NCBI GenBank assembly: GCA_016840085.1
Contig: JAEOTA010000081.1
Coordinates: 62,001 to 126,000 of the forward strand
Length of the DNA stretch: 64,000 bases
Reading direction: 5' to 3'
DNA from: Promethearchaeota archaeon
GTDB lineage: Archaea > Asgardarchaeota > Lokiarchaeia > Sigyniarchaeales > SOKP01
Below are positions 19,510-27,626 of the stretch, piece by piece (the first letter of the stretch is position 1; every line of letters starts with the position of its first letter). Under the pieces are notes generated by a model. The model was given only the letters and a program-made list of their open reading frames with translations. It did no database searches and was not told the DNA's origin. The translations under genes and the position numbers were made by a program.

Positions 19510-21215
19510 ATTAATCTTTCAGCAAATTCAATATCTTTCTTATTATGAATCTCAATCCAACCTTTATGTACTTCCAAAATGTCTACTTGAAAACCTCTAT
19601 CTATTACTTCTTGTATAAGATCAACAAATGATGCTTTTTCAAATGAATCTGCTTCATGGAAATTTCCTTTGTGATTCATTTTGCAATCATTATATATCCT
19701 TCTGATTATCTCGACCCCATATTCTGAGAAGTAAGCTATTCCGGCAAATTCATAATCCGCCATGTCTTTATTAATACTCCTTCCTATTCTGAAAATCTTG
19801 TTCTTTATTTGATATAAATCTCTGGTTTGTTCACTTGGCTTACTTTTTGTAAGAACAAGTTCAAGAATTTTATCAATTTTATGCTTGTGATAAGTGTAAG
19901 AATTATCCAATACCAATATAATATCTCCTTTTGAATTGAGCAGGTTTTTTATTATTTGTTCATTAAACAATATATCAGAGTAAATAAAAATAAACCCTCC
20001 TCCCATATCCCATTCAGCTTTAAAGAGAGAATGTAAGATGTAATACTCATCATATTCATCATTATCAATGTATTTTATACCATCAACTGTAAATTCCTCT
20101 TTTTTATAACCTCTAATAACAATTATATCGTTAATACCACAATTTTTTAATGTCTCTATTTGTCTTTGGAGAACAGGCTTACTTTTTAAAAGCGTCATCC
20201 CCTTCGGAATATTAAACTCAGGATCACTTCCAGCAGCAGGGATAATTACTTTTATAGGACTTTTAATATATTTTAAATCTTTTTCTTTTACATCCAAAAA
20301 ACCAACATCTTTAAAAACGGTTTTAACTGGGCTGCACATAGATTCTGCTTCAAATGCCCTTTTATTCCTTAAAATTATTGAAGCAGTTTCCTTCATAGCT
20401 TTATGAGCAGCTCGTAAAAGATGATTAGCATATATTACTATATTAAATCCATGCTCTATTAGTTCTTCCTCTGTAATAGTATTATAAGTGGTAGGGACAC
20501 ATACTAAAGGTTTTCTAAATCCTAATTCTTTTGTTAATTTTTCATATTCTATAGCAAAATTAAGGATTTCTTTAGGATCTCTCTGTTTAGAATGAATCAT
20601 TATTCCATCTGCACCTGCTAATAAATATTTCTTAGCTCTATAAATAGCATCTCTTAATCCTGAACCTGCTATCAAGCTTTCAATACGTGCTATAATCATA
20701 AAATCATCAGAAATTTGAACTTCCTTCCCTCTTTTAATTTTTGTAGCAAATATATCCGGATCTGCTTGATCTTGGATTGTACCCCCTTCAAGGCTATTTC
20801 TTTTAGGGAATTTCTTATCCTCAATAATAACCATTGAAACGCCCATGTCTTCTAATGCTCGAATAAAATATTCGAAATTTGCAGCTTCTCCACCAGTGTC
20901 TCCATCAATTATTATTGGTTTATTTGAGCTATTTAGAATTTGTCTAATTGTTTCATATCGAGATTCAGCACCTACAAGCTCAATATCTGGATATCCTTTA
21001 GCAGCACTATCTGTAAAACTACTAGCCCAAAATCCATCAAACTCACGAATTTCATCTTTGTAGTGTTCTTTTATATTATTAGCGATAATTGCACTTAATC
21101 CGTTATGAGCTTCTATAATTCTAATAAAACTTTTTTTTTCAAGTAAATCTTTTAGCATTCTTCTTCTTACATTTGGTAAGATTCTACTTGTTAGCTTGAA
21201 TTCCATAATCACCAC
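19506..21215 (-). CDS. pepM: Phosphoenolpyruvate phosphomutase fused to a nucleotidyltransferase domain
   Basis: Residues 1-310 form PEP mutase, which rearranges PEP into phosphonopyruvate and makes the C-P bond. The diagnostic loop EDKKFPKRNS is at 132-141, the Mg-binding IDGDTGGEAANF at about 103-113, and IARIES at 175-180. The EDKxFPKxNS signature separates true mutases from isocitrate-lyase relatives. Residues 321-569 are an NTP-transferase domain, an architecture known in bacterial phosphonate clusters. Here the domain's N-terminal signature is altered (IPAAGSDPEFNIPKGM, lacking the usual GxGxRLxP), although the later YSDILFNE motif is kept. The track start is GTG at 21215; the ATG at 21206 is a good alternative. 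It is the first gene of a four-gene coupled operon. Confidence 0.93.
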   Translation of the reverse strand: MVIMEFKLTSRILPNVRRRMLKDLLEKKSFIRIIEAHNGLSAIIANNIKEHYKDEIREFDGFWASSFTDSAAKGYPDIELVGAESRYETIRQILNSSNKPIIIDGDTGGEAANFEYFIRALEDMGVSMVIIEDKKFPKRNSLEGGTIQDQADPDIFATKIKRGKEVQISDDFMIIARIESLIAGSGLRDAIYRAKKYLLAGADGIMIHSKQRDPKEILNFAIEYEKLTKELGFRKPLVCVPTTYNTITEEELIEHGFNIVIYANHLLRAAHKAMKETASIILRNKRAFEAESMCSPVKTVFKDVGFLDVKEKDLKYIKSPIKVIIPAAGSDPEFNIPKGMTLLKSKPVLQRQIETLKNCGINDIIVIRGYKKEEFTVDGIKYIDNDEYDEYYILHSLFKAEWDMGGGFIFIYSDILFNEQIIKNLLNSKGDIILVLDNSYTYHKHKIDKILELVLTKSKPSEQTRDLYQIKNKIFRIGRSINKDMADYEFAGIAYFSEYGVEIIRRIYNDCKMNHKGNFHEADSFEKASFVDLIQEVIDRGFQVDILEVHKGWIEIHNKKDIEFAERLI

Positions 21216-21405
21216 TTATAAGTCCAGATAAAAAATTATTTTAAATATTCTCTTATATTTTCTAATTAACTTGCTTGATGTCTATTACTAATTAAAGATT
21301 AGAATTTATACAATTATCTTAGTAAATTAAGATTAATTAGGTTTTTCTTTTAATATATTATTTAAAATGTGGAAATGAGAAAAAAATTATTAATAATTTT
21401 ATGTG

Positions 21406-22719
21406 TTATAAATATTCCTTTCTCTCTGGCATACTTTTCCAATCAACTAAAAGAACTAAACCACCTACTAGAGCCACAATTATCCAAAGCATAAAAGCAG
21501 CTCCAGAACCTGCCGTATCAATGAGAACACCTGAAGTAAAAGTTGTAATTGCTGCGCCAATATATCCCCACCCATCAATAAACCCCGTGGCGGCAGATGC
21601 TGCTTTTCTTGTACCAAATTCCATTGGTATTGTAGAAACTAATAGAGCGTGGGGAGCAAAGTTTAAAAAACCAATTAAAATCAATACTGGAATCCCAAAA
21701 ACCATATCAAGTGGAGGAAGCAATGTATATATAACTAATGTCAAGGATAATGCTATAAAAAGAAGTGAAATAACAGGAATTCTTCTTTTATTGAGAAATT
21801 TATCTGAAAACCAAGCACCGATAATAACCCCAATTACTCCCCCAATTGGGTAAAAAATTGATTTCCATATAACAAAATATTCCGCACCTGTTATTTCAGG
21901 GCTTAATAAATATGGGAGCCAATCTGTTAAACCATATCTAACCATATTTAAACAAAATAACCCAAAGGAAGCAAAAAGAACCGTTTTTGTTTTAATAATT
22001 GTGCCAACTGTGTATTTAAAGCCTAGAAATTCATCATCATGACATTCACCCATTACAATTTTACCCTCACATTCCTCCTCAAGAGTTGGGAAACCAACCT
22101 CTTCAGGAGCATTTCTACTACGAATGTAAAAATGAATCGCCATGAAAAACATGATAAATCCTGGAATAATAAATGAAAATCTCCAATTTAGCCCAAAAGT
22201 ACCAGTAATAAGTATTGCAATTAGCCATGCTATAACACCTCCAAATAAATATGATGTAGCAAGTCTACTTGACCATTTCCCTCTTTCGTCTGGAGGATAC
22301 CAATTGGCAATGGTTTTTACAGAAGGAGCCCATCCCATTGCTTGAAAATATCCATTTAATCCCCAAAGCAGAAATGCCAACCAAATGAATTCAAATGCAA
22401 CCCCCATAAATAAATTTATAATAGAAGATGCAATTAGACCCAAAGTTATAAAACGTCTCGCGCCAATTTTATCACCTAAAAACCCATTAAAAAATTGTCC
22501 AAAAGCATATGCTAAGAAAAAACAAGTCCCTACAAATCCCATAATAGTTGCGGAGATTCCATACTCCGACATGAGATATGGTTTTGCTATAGACAAATTT
22601 GTACGACCTATATAATAAATCATATAGGTAATCCACACCGTAAAAAATATTCGATTTCGCCAACGTTTAAATGCTTGTTTTGTTTCAATCTCACTGTTTA
22701 AACTTAATTTTTCATCCAT
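21406..22719 (-). CDS. MFS transporter of the organophosphate:phosphate antiporter (GlpT/UhpT-like) type
   Basis: This 437-residue, 12-helix membrane protein has the OPA-family pattern: RTNLSIAKPYLMSEYGIS near helix 1, FFNGFLGDKIGARRF between helices 2 and 3, and GLNGYFQAMGWAPSVKTIANWY in helix 4, close to the GlpT consensus. Relatives exchange phosphate for glycerol-3-phosphate or hexose phosphates, and GlpT also carries the phosphonate fosfomycin. Between a nucleotidyltransferase (30 nt upstream) and pepM (190 nt downstream), it may move a phosphonate or an organophosphate precursor. Direction and substrate are inferred. Confidence 0.85.
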   Translation of the reverse strand: MDEKLSLNSEIETKQAFKRWRNRIFFTVWITYMIYYIGRTNLSIAKPYLMSEYGISATIMGFVGTCFFLAYAFGQFFNGFLGDKIGARRFITLGLIASSIINLFMGVAFEFIWLAFLLWGLNGYFQAMGWAPSVKTIANWYPPDERGKWSSRLATSYLFGGVIAWLIAILITGTFGLNWRFSFIIPGFIMFFMAIHFYIRSRNAPEEVGFPTLEEECEGKIVMGECHDDEFLGFKYTVGTIIKTKTVLFASFGLFCLNMVRYGLTDWLPYLLSPEITGAEYFVIWKSIFYPIGGVIGVIIGAWFSDKFLNKRRIPVISLLFIALSLTLVIYTLLPPLDMVFGIPVLILIGFLNFAPHALLVSTIPMEFGTRKAASAATGFIDGWGYIGAAITTFTSGVLIDTAGSGAAFMLWIIVALVGGLVLLVDWKSMPERKEYL

Positions 22720-22749
22720 ATTTTTAATACCTCTTCTTAATTAAAAGTT

Positions 22750-23514
22750 TTATATTTTTCCTTCTTTTATTAATTGTTTTGCATATTCATAATCTTCGTC
22801 AGTATCCAATTCAACCCATCCTCCCTCAATATCTACTGAATAGATAGAATATCCCCTAATAATAAGTTCCTCAAACATATCTGTTAAATAAGCTTTTTCA
22901 ATCGTAGTAGAATCATGGAAGCGTCCTGTAAACTTACAGGTTTTATTATTTTTTGCCCGATTGTAATTCCGGGTAAAAATCTCTGCTCCTTTTTTAGAAA
23001 TTTTTCCAAGGCCTATAAATTCTCCATAAGCAACATTGGGATTATAAAATTTAGAAAGGTGAGTTATTTTACCTTCTTTTACTAGAACTAATTCAGCTTC
23101 ATCTGTAGGATGCTTTGTACGTCCCTCATATCTTTCTCTCCAAGCTGTATCTACTACAAGGCTAAAATCATGAGCGGAATCAAGTAGTTTTTGAACAACT
23201 TCTTTGCTATAAAGGATATCTGAATATGTGAATATGAATTCATCAATCATCTCTGGCTCAGCGTAAAAAAGTGATTCTAAAATATTATTGTTATAAAAAT
23301 TATCATTATCATAATACCTAATATTTGGAAGATTAATTGTTTCTTTCTGATATCCTCGAATAATGACAATATCATTAATACCACAACTATAAAGAACCTC
23401 TAAAGTCCTATCAAGAATTGTTTTTCCTTCTATTTCTAGTAGACATTTAGGTTTGTAGTCTGTAAAGGGTCTTAATCTAGTACTAGGCCCTGCTGCTATA
23501 ATAATAGCTTTCAT
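22750..23514 (-). CDS. Nucleotidyltransferase, paralogue of the PepM-fused domain
   Basis: This 254-residue NTP-transferase has an intact signature (AAGPSTRLRPFTDYKPKCLL) and a YSDILYS metal/substrate motif. Along its whole length it parallels the C-terminal domain of the PepM fusion: both have CGINDIxxIRGYxKE, a YDNDxxxxxxIL segment, FxFxYSDIL, an FHxxxxxEKA region and a final GWxEL/GWIEI. Bacterial PntC-type enzymes use CTP to activate aminoethyl- or hydroxyethylphosphonate, and this free copy is the best candidate here because its catalytic signature is intact. It leads a unit with the OPA transporter, 30 nt apart. Activity on phosphonates is inferred. Confidence 0.84.
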   Translation of the reverse strand: MKAIIIAAGPSTRLRPFTDYKPKCLLEIEGKTILDRTLEVLYSCGINDIVIIRGYQKETINLPNIRYYDNDNFYNNNILESLFYAEPEMIDEFIFTYSDILYSKEVVQKLLDSAHDFSLVVDTAWRERYEGRTKHPTDEAELVLVKEGKITHLSKFYNPNVAYGEFIGLGKISKKGAEIFTRNYNRAKNNKTCKFTGRFHDSTTIEKAYLTDMFEELIIRGYSIYSVDIEGGWVELDTDEDYEYAKQLIKEGKI

Positions 23515-23683
23515 ACTTGAATACCTATTTTAAACATTTAATTCTAAGTAAAATATAAAATACAAAATATTTGTATAAAAAATTAATTATTCAATTAAAT
23601 CCTTTTGAAATTATTTATAATCTGCCTTCAAATTAGTTTTAAGAGATGGTATAAATAAATTACTTCTTGTTAAGAATTTTAAA

Positions 23684-25213
23684 TTAAGGATAATGTTTTC
23701 TTACATATTTATTAAAATAAAGAGGAAAGTATAAAATCCATACAACTATTTCTTTCCATCTTTGGGACAATTGTTTTCTTCGGGCTATAATTGACCGTAT
23801 TACAAACTTTAAATATCCGGTATTTTTAATCTGATTAGATACATCATTTAATTCTGTGTCTAAGATAATGAAACGTTTAGTGAACTTTTTATACCTACGG
23901 AACAACTTTTTTAATCCATAACCAGTTAATCTATTAAAAATTAGAATTGTAATGAACTTTTGATTTTTAGATGAATAAAAATTTTTAGTTTCAGATGGGT
24001 TTATCATAGAATTATTGATTTTAAGCTTTTCTCGAAGAAATTTCACTAATTGGGGTGGAAATTGATAAGGAATTAAGACATTCTCAAATTTCAATGTGGT
24101 TAAAATGCTTTGTTCATAGAGTGTATTCAAAATGGATTGAAACGTCCTGTAAGCTTTTGATTCTGTCTTTTTATAAAATTGAAATAATTCATCATATATG
24201 ATTGGATATTTTTCCTTTACATCTTTTTTCTCCAGATAATCTTCATACAAATTGTATAAGGCAAACTTTCCATTGTCATTAACTAATTTCCAATTATCCT
24301 GAATTATCATTGTTTTTTTGATAGATTGAAACATTAAGTAACAATCTCCTCTAACTTTTCTGTTCTTATTAACATCAACACCTTTTTCGATTAAATCTTT
24401 AAATGATTTTGATTCTCTCTCATGCGTAGCTTCAAGATTTAGATAATCAAGAATAGTTTCTATAATGTCTATTAAATAAACTCTATTTTTGATTCTTTTA
24501 GGAGGAGAATTCGTCAGAATTAATGGCAACTTGATAAAAAAAACTGGTTGCATAGAAGATTGATGTATATCATCAAAATGTAATAATTTAGTTTTTTTAT
24601 ATAAATTCTTATCATAATAACCATGGTCAGAGTTGATAATGATAATAGAATTATCCCAATAATCTTTCTTTTTTAAATAATCTATTATTTTGCTTAAAAA
24701 TAAATCAGTTTGAGGGTCACTTGGTCTAAAAAATACAAAAAGGAAATTGTTTTTATAACGGTTAAGTTCCTCAACCTTTTTGATAAATAAGTGATATACT
24801 TCCATCGCATTTAACCAGTGATCTCCTTTATGCAGGTCCTCTTCATAATATGGATTGAGAATTTCTTCAAAAACTATTACTTGCTCTCTTCCAAACAATA
24901 TTGATTCAATATTATAATCTTCTTTTCTTAAAGGAGCAATATTATTTTTAGATTTTAAACTTGGAAGGTTTTTGATTGAACGAAAATAGTCAGGAAATAC
25001 AAAATAGGGGAATCTTCCGGTTAGAAATGAAAAGAGCGATAAGTTTGTTGAGGAAAATTGAGAAATACAATCTTCAAAATAAAAACCTTCATTACAATCT
25101 CTTAGTTTTTTATATATTGGAAGCAACCCATGTAGATCAGATCTTTCATAATTGCAGATTGAATCAGTGACTATCCAAAAAATATTCATTGGGACACCTT
25201 TTTTTAATATCAA
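23684..25213 (-). CDS. Alkaline phosphatase/sulfatase superfamily protein with Thr at the nucleophile position
   Basis: This 509-residue protein opens with the metal-binding strand NIFWIVTDSI. The sulfatase-type active-site loop reads QFSSTNLSLFSFLTGRFP. Counting back from the conserved TGR places Thr56 where sulfatases have their formylglycine Cys. Later motifs are INSDHGYYD (about 194-201) and HFDDIHQSSMQP, matching the second metal site and the region after it. Thr in this place is known from phosphotransferases such as EptA and LtaS and from phosphonoacetate hydrolase. A phosphoryl- or phosphonyl-transfer role is therefore plausible in this cluster but unproved. There are no clear membrane helices, apart from a hydrophobic aromatic stretch near the C-terminus. 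The second Met (ATG at 25189), with GGTG upstream, is probably the true start. Confidence 0.78.
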   Translation of the reverse strand: MILKKGVPMNIFWIVTDSICNYERSDLHGLLPIYKKLRDCNEGFYFEDCISQFSSTNLSLFSFLTGRFPYFVFPDYFRSIKNLPSLKSKNNIAPLRKEDYNIESILFGREQVIVFEEILNPYYEEDLHKGDHWLNAMEVYHLFIKKVEELNRYKNNFLFVFFRPSDPQTDLFLSKIIDYLKKKDYWDNSIIIINSDHGYYDKNLYKKTKLLHFDDIHQSSMQPVFFIKLPLILTNSPPKRIKNRVYLIDIIETILDYLNLEATHERESKSFKDLIEKGVDVNKNRKVRGDCYLMFQSIKKTMIIQDNWKLVNDNGKFALYNLYEDYLEKKDVKEKYPIIYDELFQFYKKTESKAYRTFQSILNTLYEQSILTTLKFENVLIPYQFPPQLVKFLREKLKINNSMINPSETKNFYSSKNQKFITILIFNRLTGYGLKKLFRRYKKFTKRFIILDTELNDVSNQIKNTGYLKFVIRSIIARRKQLSQRWKEIVVWILYFPLYFNKYVRKHYP

Positions 25214-25330
25214 TTTTAATGTTTTTAATTATTTGAGTATAAATGCATTCAATGATTAATTAAATGATAAAAATTTATTGCATTATACTTAACTCTTAAA
25301 ACTATTATTCTAACTTAATTACTCACCATT

Positions 25331-26443
25331 CTATTGTTGCAAACATTTTTTATATGTATCTAAAACAGTTTGTGCGCTCTCTTTCCAGGAAAATTTCTTG
25401 ACTCTTTCAAGACCCTTATCTATTAGATTATTCCGTAAATTTTTATCACTAATTATCTGAAAAATTTTATTCGCAAGTTCATTTGGATCCCTATTATCAT
25501 TTAAAATTAGGGCAGCATCTCCTACAACTTCTGGAATAGCAAAAGCATTTGATGTAATAACTGGGCAACCACAAGCCATAGCTTCTATATTGGGTATACC
25601 AAATCCTTCGAAAAATGATGGAAATACAAAAACTTCGGCTAAATTTAAAAGCTCAATAATTTCTTCTCGAGAAATAAAGCCTGTAAAAATGATATCTTTA
25701 AGTATATTCTTTTTTTTTGCAAATTCAACTACTTTTTGATTTTTCCATCCTTTCCCTCCCAAGACAAATTTTAGATCTATTTTTTTTTCTTTTAGAATTT
25801 GAAATGCATTTAGCATTATCCAAGGGTTTTTTCTCACAGAATATTTACTCAAATGAAAAATAAAAGGTTTATCTATTCTAAACTTTTTTTTAGCTTTTAT
25901 TGGATTATCTTTATATTTTTTGAAATCCTTGTCTACAGAGCTATGAGTAAAAAAGATTTTATCTTTTTTCACATGGTATTGATTAGTAATAAAAAATTTA
26001 CCTGCTTTTGAACCCACAAATATGTAATCCATTTTTCGAATATAAAATGGCTTAATAATTCTTGTGTGCAACACTTTAATTTTAGAATATTGATATGGAA
26101 AATAGAATTGCGCTGCTCCTCCTCCATGGATTGAAGTAATTTTTTTTGGTTTTCTTAACCAAATAGGAGAAAATATAGTTATAGGGTAAAAATGAAGAAT
26201 ATCAAATTTTTCCTTTATAAGCTTAATTGTTGCTAATAATGGATTTTTAGAAATAATAAGTTGATCTGCTTTTTTATAAATTTCATTATTATTTCTCGAG
26301 TAATGTATAAGTACAATATGAAATCTATCATTAATATTTAAAATATTATTAACTAACTGTCTTAAATAACTACCACTTCCACTTGTTCCTTGATCTATTG
26401 GTTTTGTAAAAATCCCTACTTTTGGTCGGTTATTTGATTTCAA
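25331..26443 (-). CDS. GT4 family glycosyltransferase
   Basis: This 370-residue cytoplasmic GT-B enzyme transfers a sugar from a nucleotide sugar to a growing glycan. The N-terminal half has a Gly-rich loop SIHGGGAAQ. The C-terminal half has FHLSKYSVRKNPWIMLNAF, the donor-binding EGFGIPNIEAMACGCPVI (E-x7-E motif) and a terminal KKFSWKESAQ helix. The length is normal. It starts 29 nt after the CDP-alcohol phosphatidyltransferase gene, so the two are probably in one unit, with the sulfatase-fold gene 117 nt further on. The sugar and acceptor are unknown. Confidence 0.9.
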   Translation of the reverse strand: MKSNNRPKVGIFTKPIDQGTSGSGSYLRQLVNNILNINDRFHIVLIHYSRNNNEIYKKADQLIISKNPLLATIKLIKEKFDILHFYPITIFSPIWLRKPKKITSIHGGGAAQFYFPYQYSKIKVLHTRIIKPFYIRKMDYIFVGSKAGKFFITNQYHVKKDKIFFTHSSVDKDFKKYKDNPIKAKKKFRIDKPFIFHLSKYSVRKNPWIMLNAFQILKEKKIDLKFVLGGKGWKNQKVVEFAKKKNILKDIIFTGFISREEIIELLNLAEVFVFPSFFEGFGIPNIEAMACGCPVITSNAFAIPEVVGDAALILNDNRDPNELANKIFQIISDKNLRNNLIDKGLERVKKFSWKESAQTVLDTYKKCLQQ

Positions 26444-26472
26444 CTTTATTTTAACATTTCTTCGATTCGTAA

Positions 26473-27279
26473 TTAATCATATTTATTCGTAGATTGAAAA
26501 ATCTTGATAATATCCTTTTCAAAAGTTTTAGCTTTAATAATTATAAATGATGAAAATACAATAAACATAAAAATAGTGTAAACTATCATAATAATTTCTA
26601 ATATCTGTAAATAACCAAAATTCATATATAATAAGAAGCCAATGAAAAATACTGTTATAATGATATAAGGATGACTAAAAGCATTAACAAGATTAATAAT
26701 TAAACCTTTTATAAATTTAATAATACCTTTTTTTGACGATTTAAATTCGTTACTTTCTATTTTTCGATTAATAATATTTCTGATTTCACTCTTAGTAGAC
26801 GCTATCATGGCTATCTTACGGATTATTCTTATTCCTAATAAGAAGTAAGATGCTATTGCTCCTAAAATTATGTATAGAAATTTTGTATTGATATTATAAA
26901 TGCTATAACCAAGAGCAAAGAAAAATAATCCCAGAAAGATTAAATGTCCAATCTCATCGTAATAAATTCCTCGCAATGAAATTTGTTTTTTATATCTTGC
27001 AATCTCCCCGTCTACTTCATCAGAGATATAATATAGATATAATAATATAAATCCAAGGATAATAAAAAAGTTGTTACCTACCCCAATCAATAATAATCCT
27101 ATTAAACCAATTATAATACCGAAAACTGTAACAAAATTTGCAGTAATTGGGGTTTTTACTAATATCCAGGTGATATAAGGAGAGATAAAGTGAGGAAGAG
27201 AGTGCCACCAAGCTTTTTTTCTTTTTGTTCTTTCTAATTTTTTTCCCTGACAGATCTTTTTGAATTCTTTAAATTTCAT
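26473..27279 (-). CDS. CDP-alcohol phosphatidyltransferase family protein with a His variant active site
   Basis: This 268-residue membrane protein has about six helices. The family motif D-x2-DG-x2-AR-x8-G-x3-D-x3-D appears as DEVDGEIAR (87-95), then G104, D108 and H112, so the last Asp, usually the catalytic base, is His. The other six signature positions are intact. Family members move a phosphoalcohol from a CDP-alcohol donor to a second alcohol at the membrane. Near nucleotidyltransferases that could make CMP-linked phosphonates, it may use such a donor to modify a lipid or glycan (inference). It is the first gene of the minus-strand series. Confidence 0.85.
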   Translation of the reverse strand: MKFKEFKKICQGKKLERTKRKKAWWHSLPHFISPYITWILVKTPITANFVTVFGIIIGLIGLLLIGVGNNFFIILGFILLYLYYISDEVDGEIARYKKQISLRGIYYDEIGHLIFLGLFFFALGYSIYNINTKFLYIILGAIASYFLLGIRIIRKIAMIASTKSEIRNIINRKIESNEFKSSKKGIIKFIKGLIINLVNAFSHPYIIITVFFIGFLLYMNFGYLQILEIIMIVYTIFMFIVFSSFIIIKAKTFEKDIIKIFQSTNKYD

Positions 27280-27352
27280 CTCGCATTTTAAAAGTATTTT
27301 AATTTATAATATACTCACAAATTTTTCGAAAAATAAATTATTTATCAAAATC

Positions 27353-27376
27353 TTCAAATCATAAATTTAATTTGAA
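27353..27376. repeat. 24-bp palindromic intergenic repeat, copy 1
   Basis: TTCAAAT and ATTTGAA arms flank a 10-nt centre, followed by a T-rich run. It is 23/24 identical to copy 4 at 37604. It lies about 80 nt upstream of the truncated flippase start. It could be part of a duplicated leader, an operator, or a weak stem-loop terminator. Confidence 0.6.
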
Positions 27377-27432
27377 ACTCATTATTTTTTTTTAAAATGA
27401 ATTAAAAATTTCAGAGATTTTTTACTTTTAAT

Positions 27433-27582
27433 ATGAAAGCTGAAAATATTGAGAAACAGCTATCTAAAGATAATACAGAGTACAAAAATTTAGCTACTAA
27501 TACATTTTACTCGATTTTAAAGAATTTCTGCAAGTATATAAAAACTTTTTTAGGAAGTTTAAATTACCAACACCAGAAATAA
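27433..27582 (+). pseudogene. Truncated flippase N-terminus (duplicate of the 28724 gene start)
   Basis: A 49-codon reading frame encodes MKAENIEKQLSKDNTEYKNL and continues ATNTFYSIL before losing similarity and stopping. It parallels the starts of the two full flippases: RDNTEYRNLATNTFFSF at 28724 and SEHRNLAKNSFYSIL at 41067. The upstream palindrome stands at the same distance as in the 28724 copy. This is the stub of a duplicated flippase gene and is too short to make a transporter. Confidence 0.75.
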
Positions 27583-27626
27583 AATCATTATGTAAAATAT
27601 TTTAATTCTTTATATATAGGTTAAAA

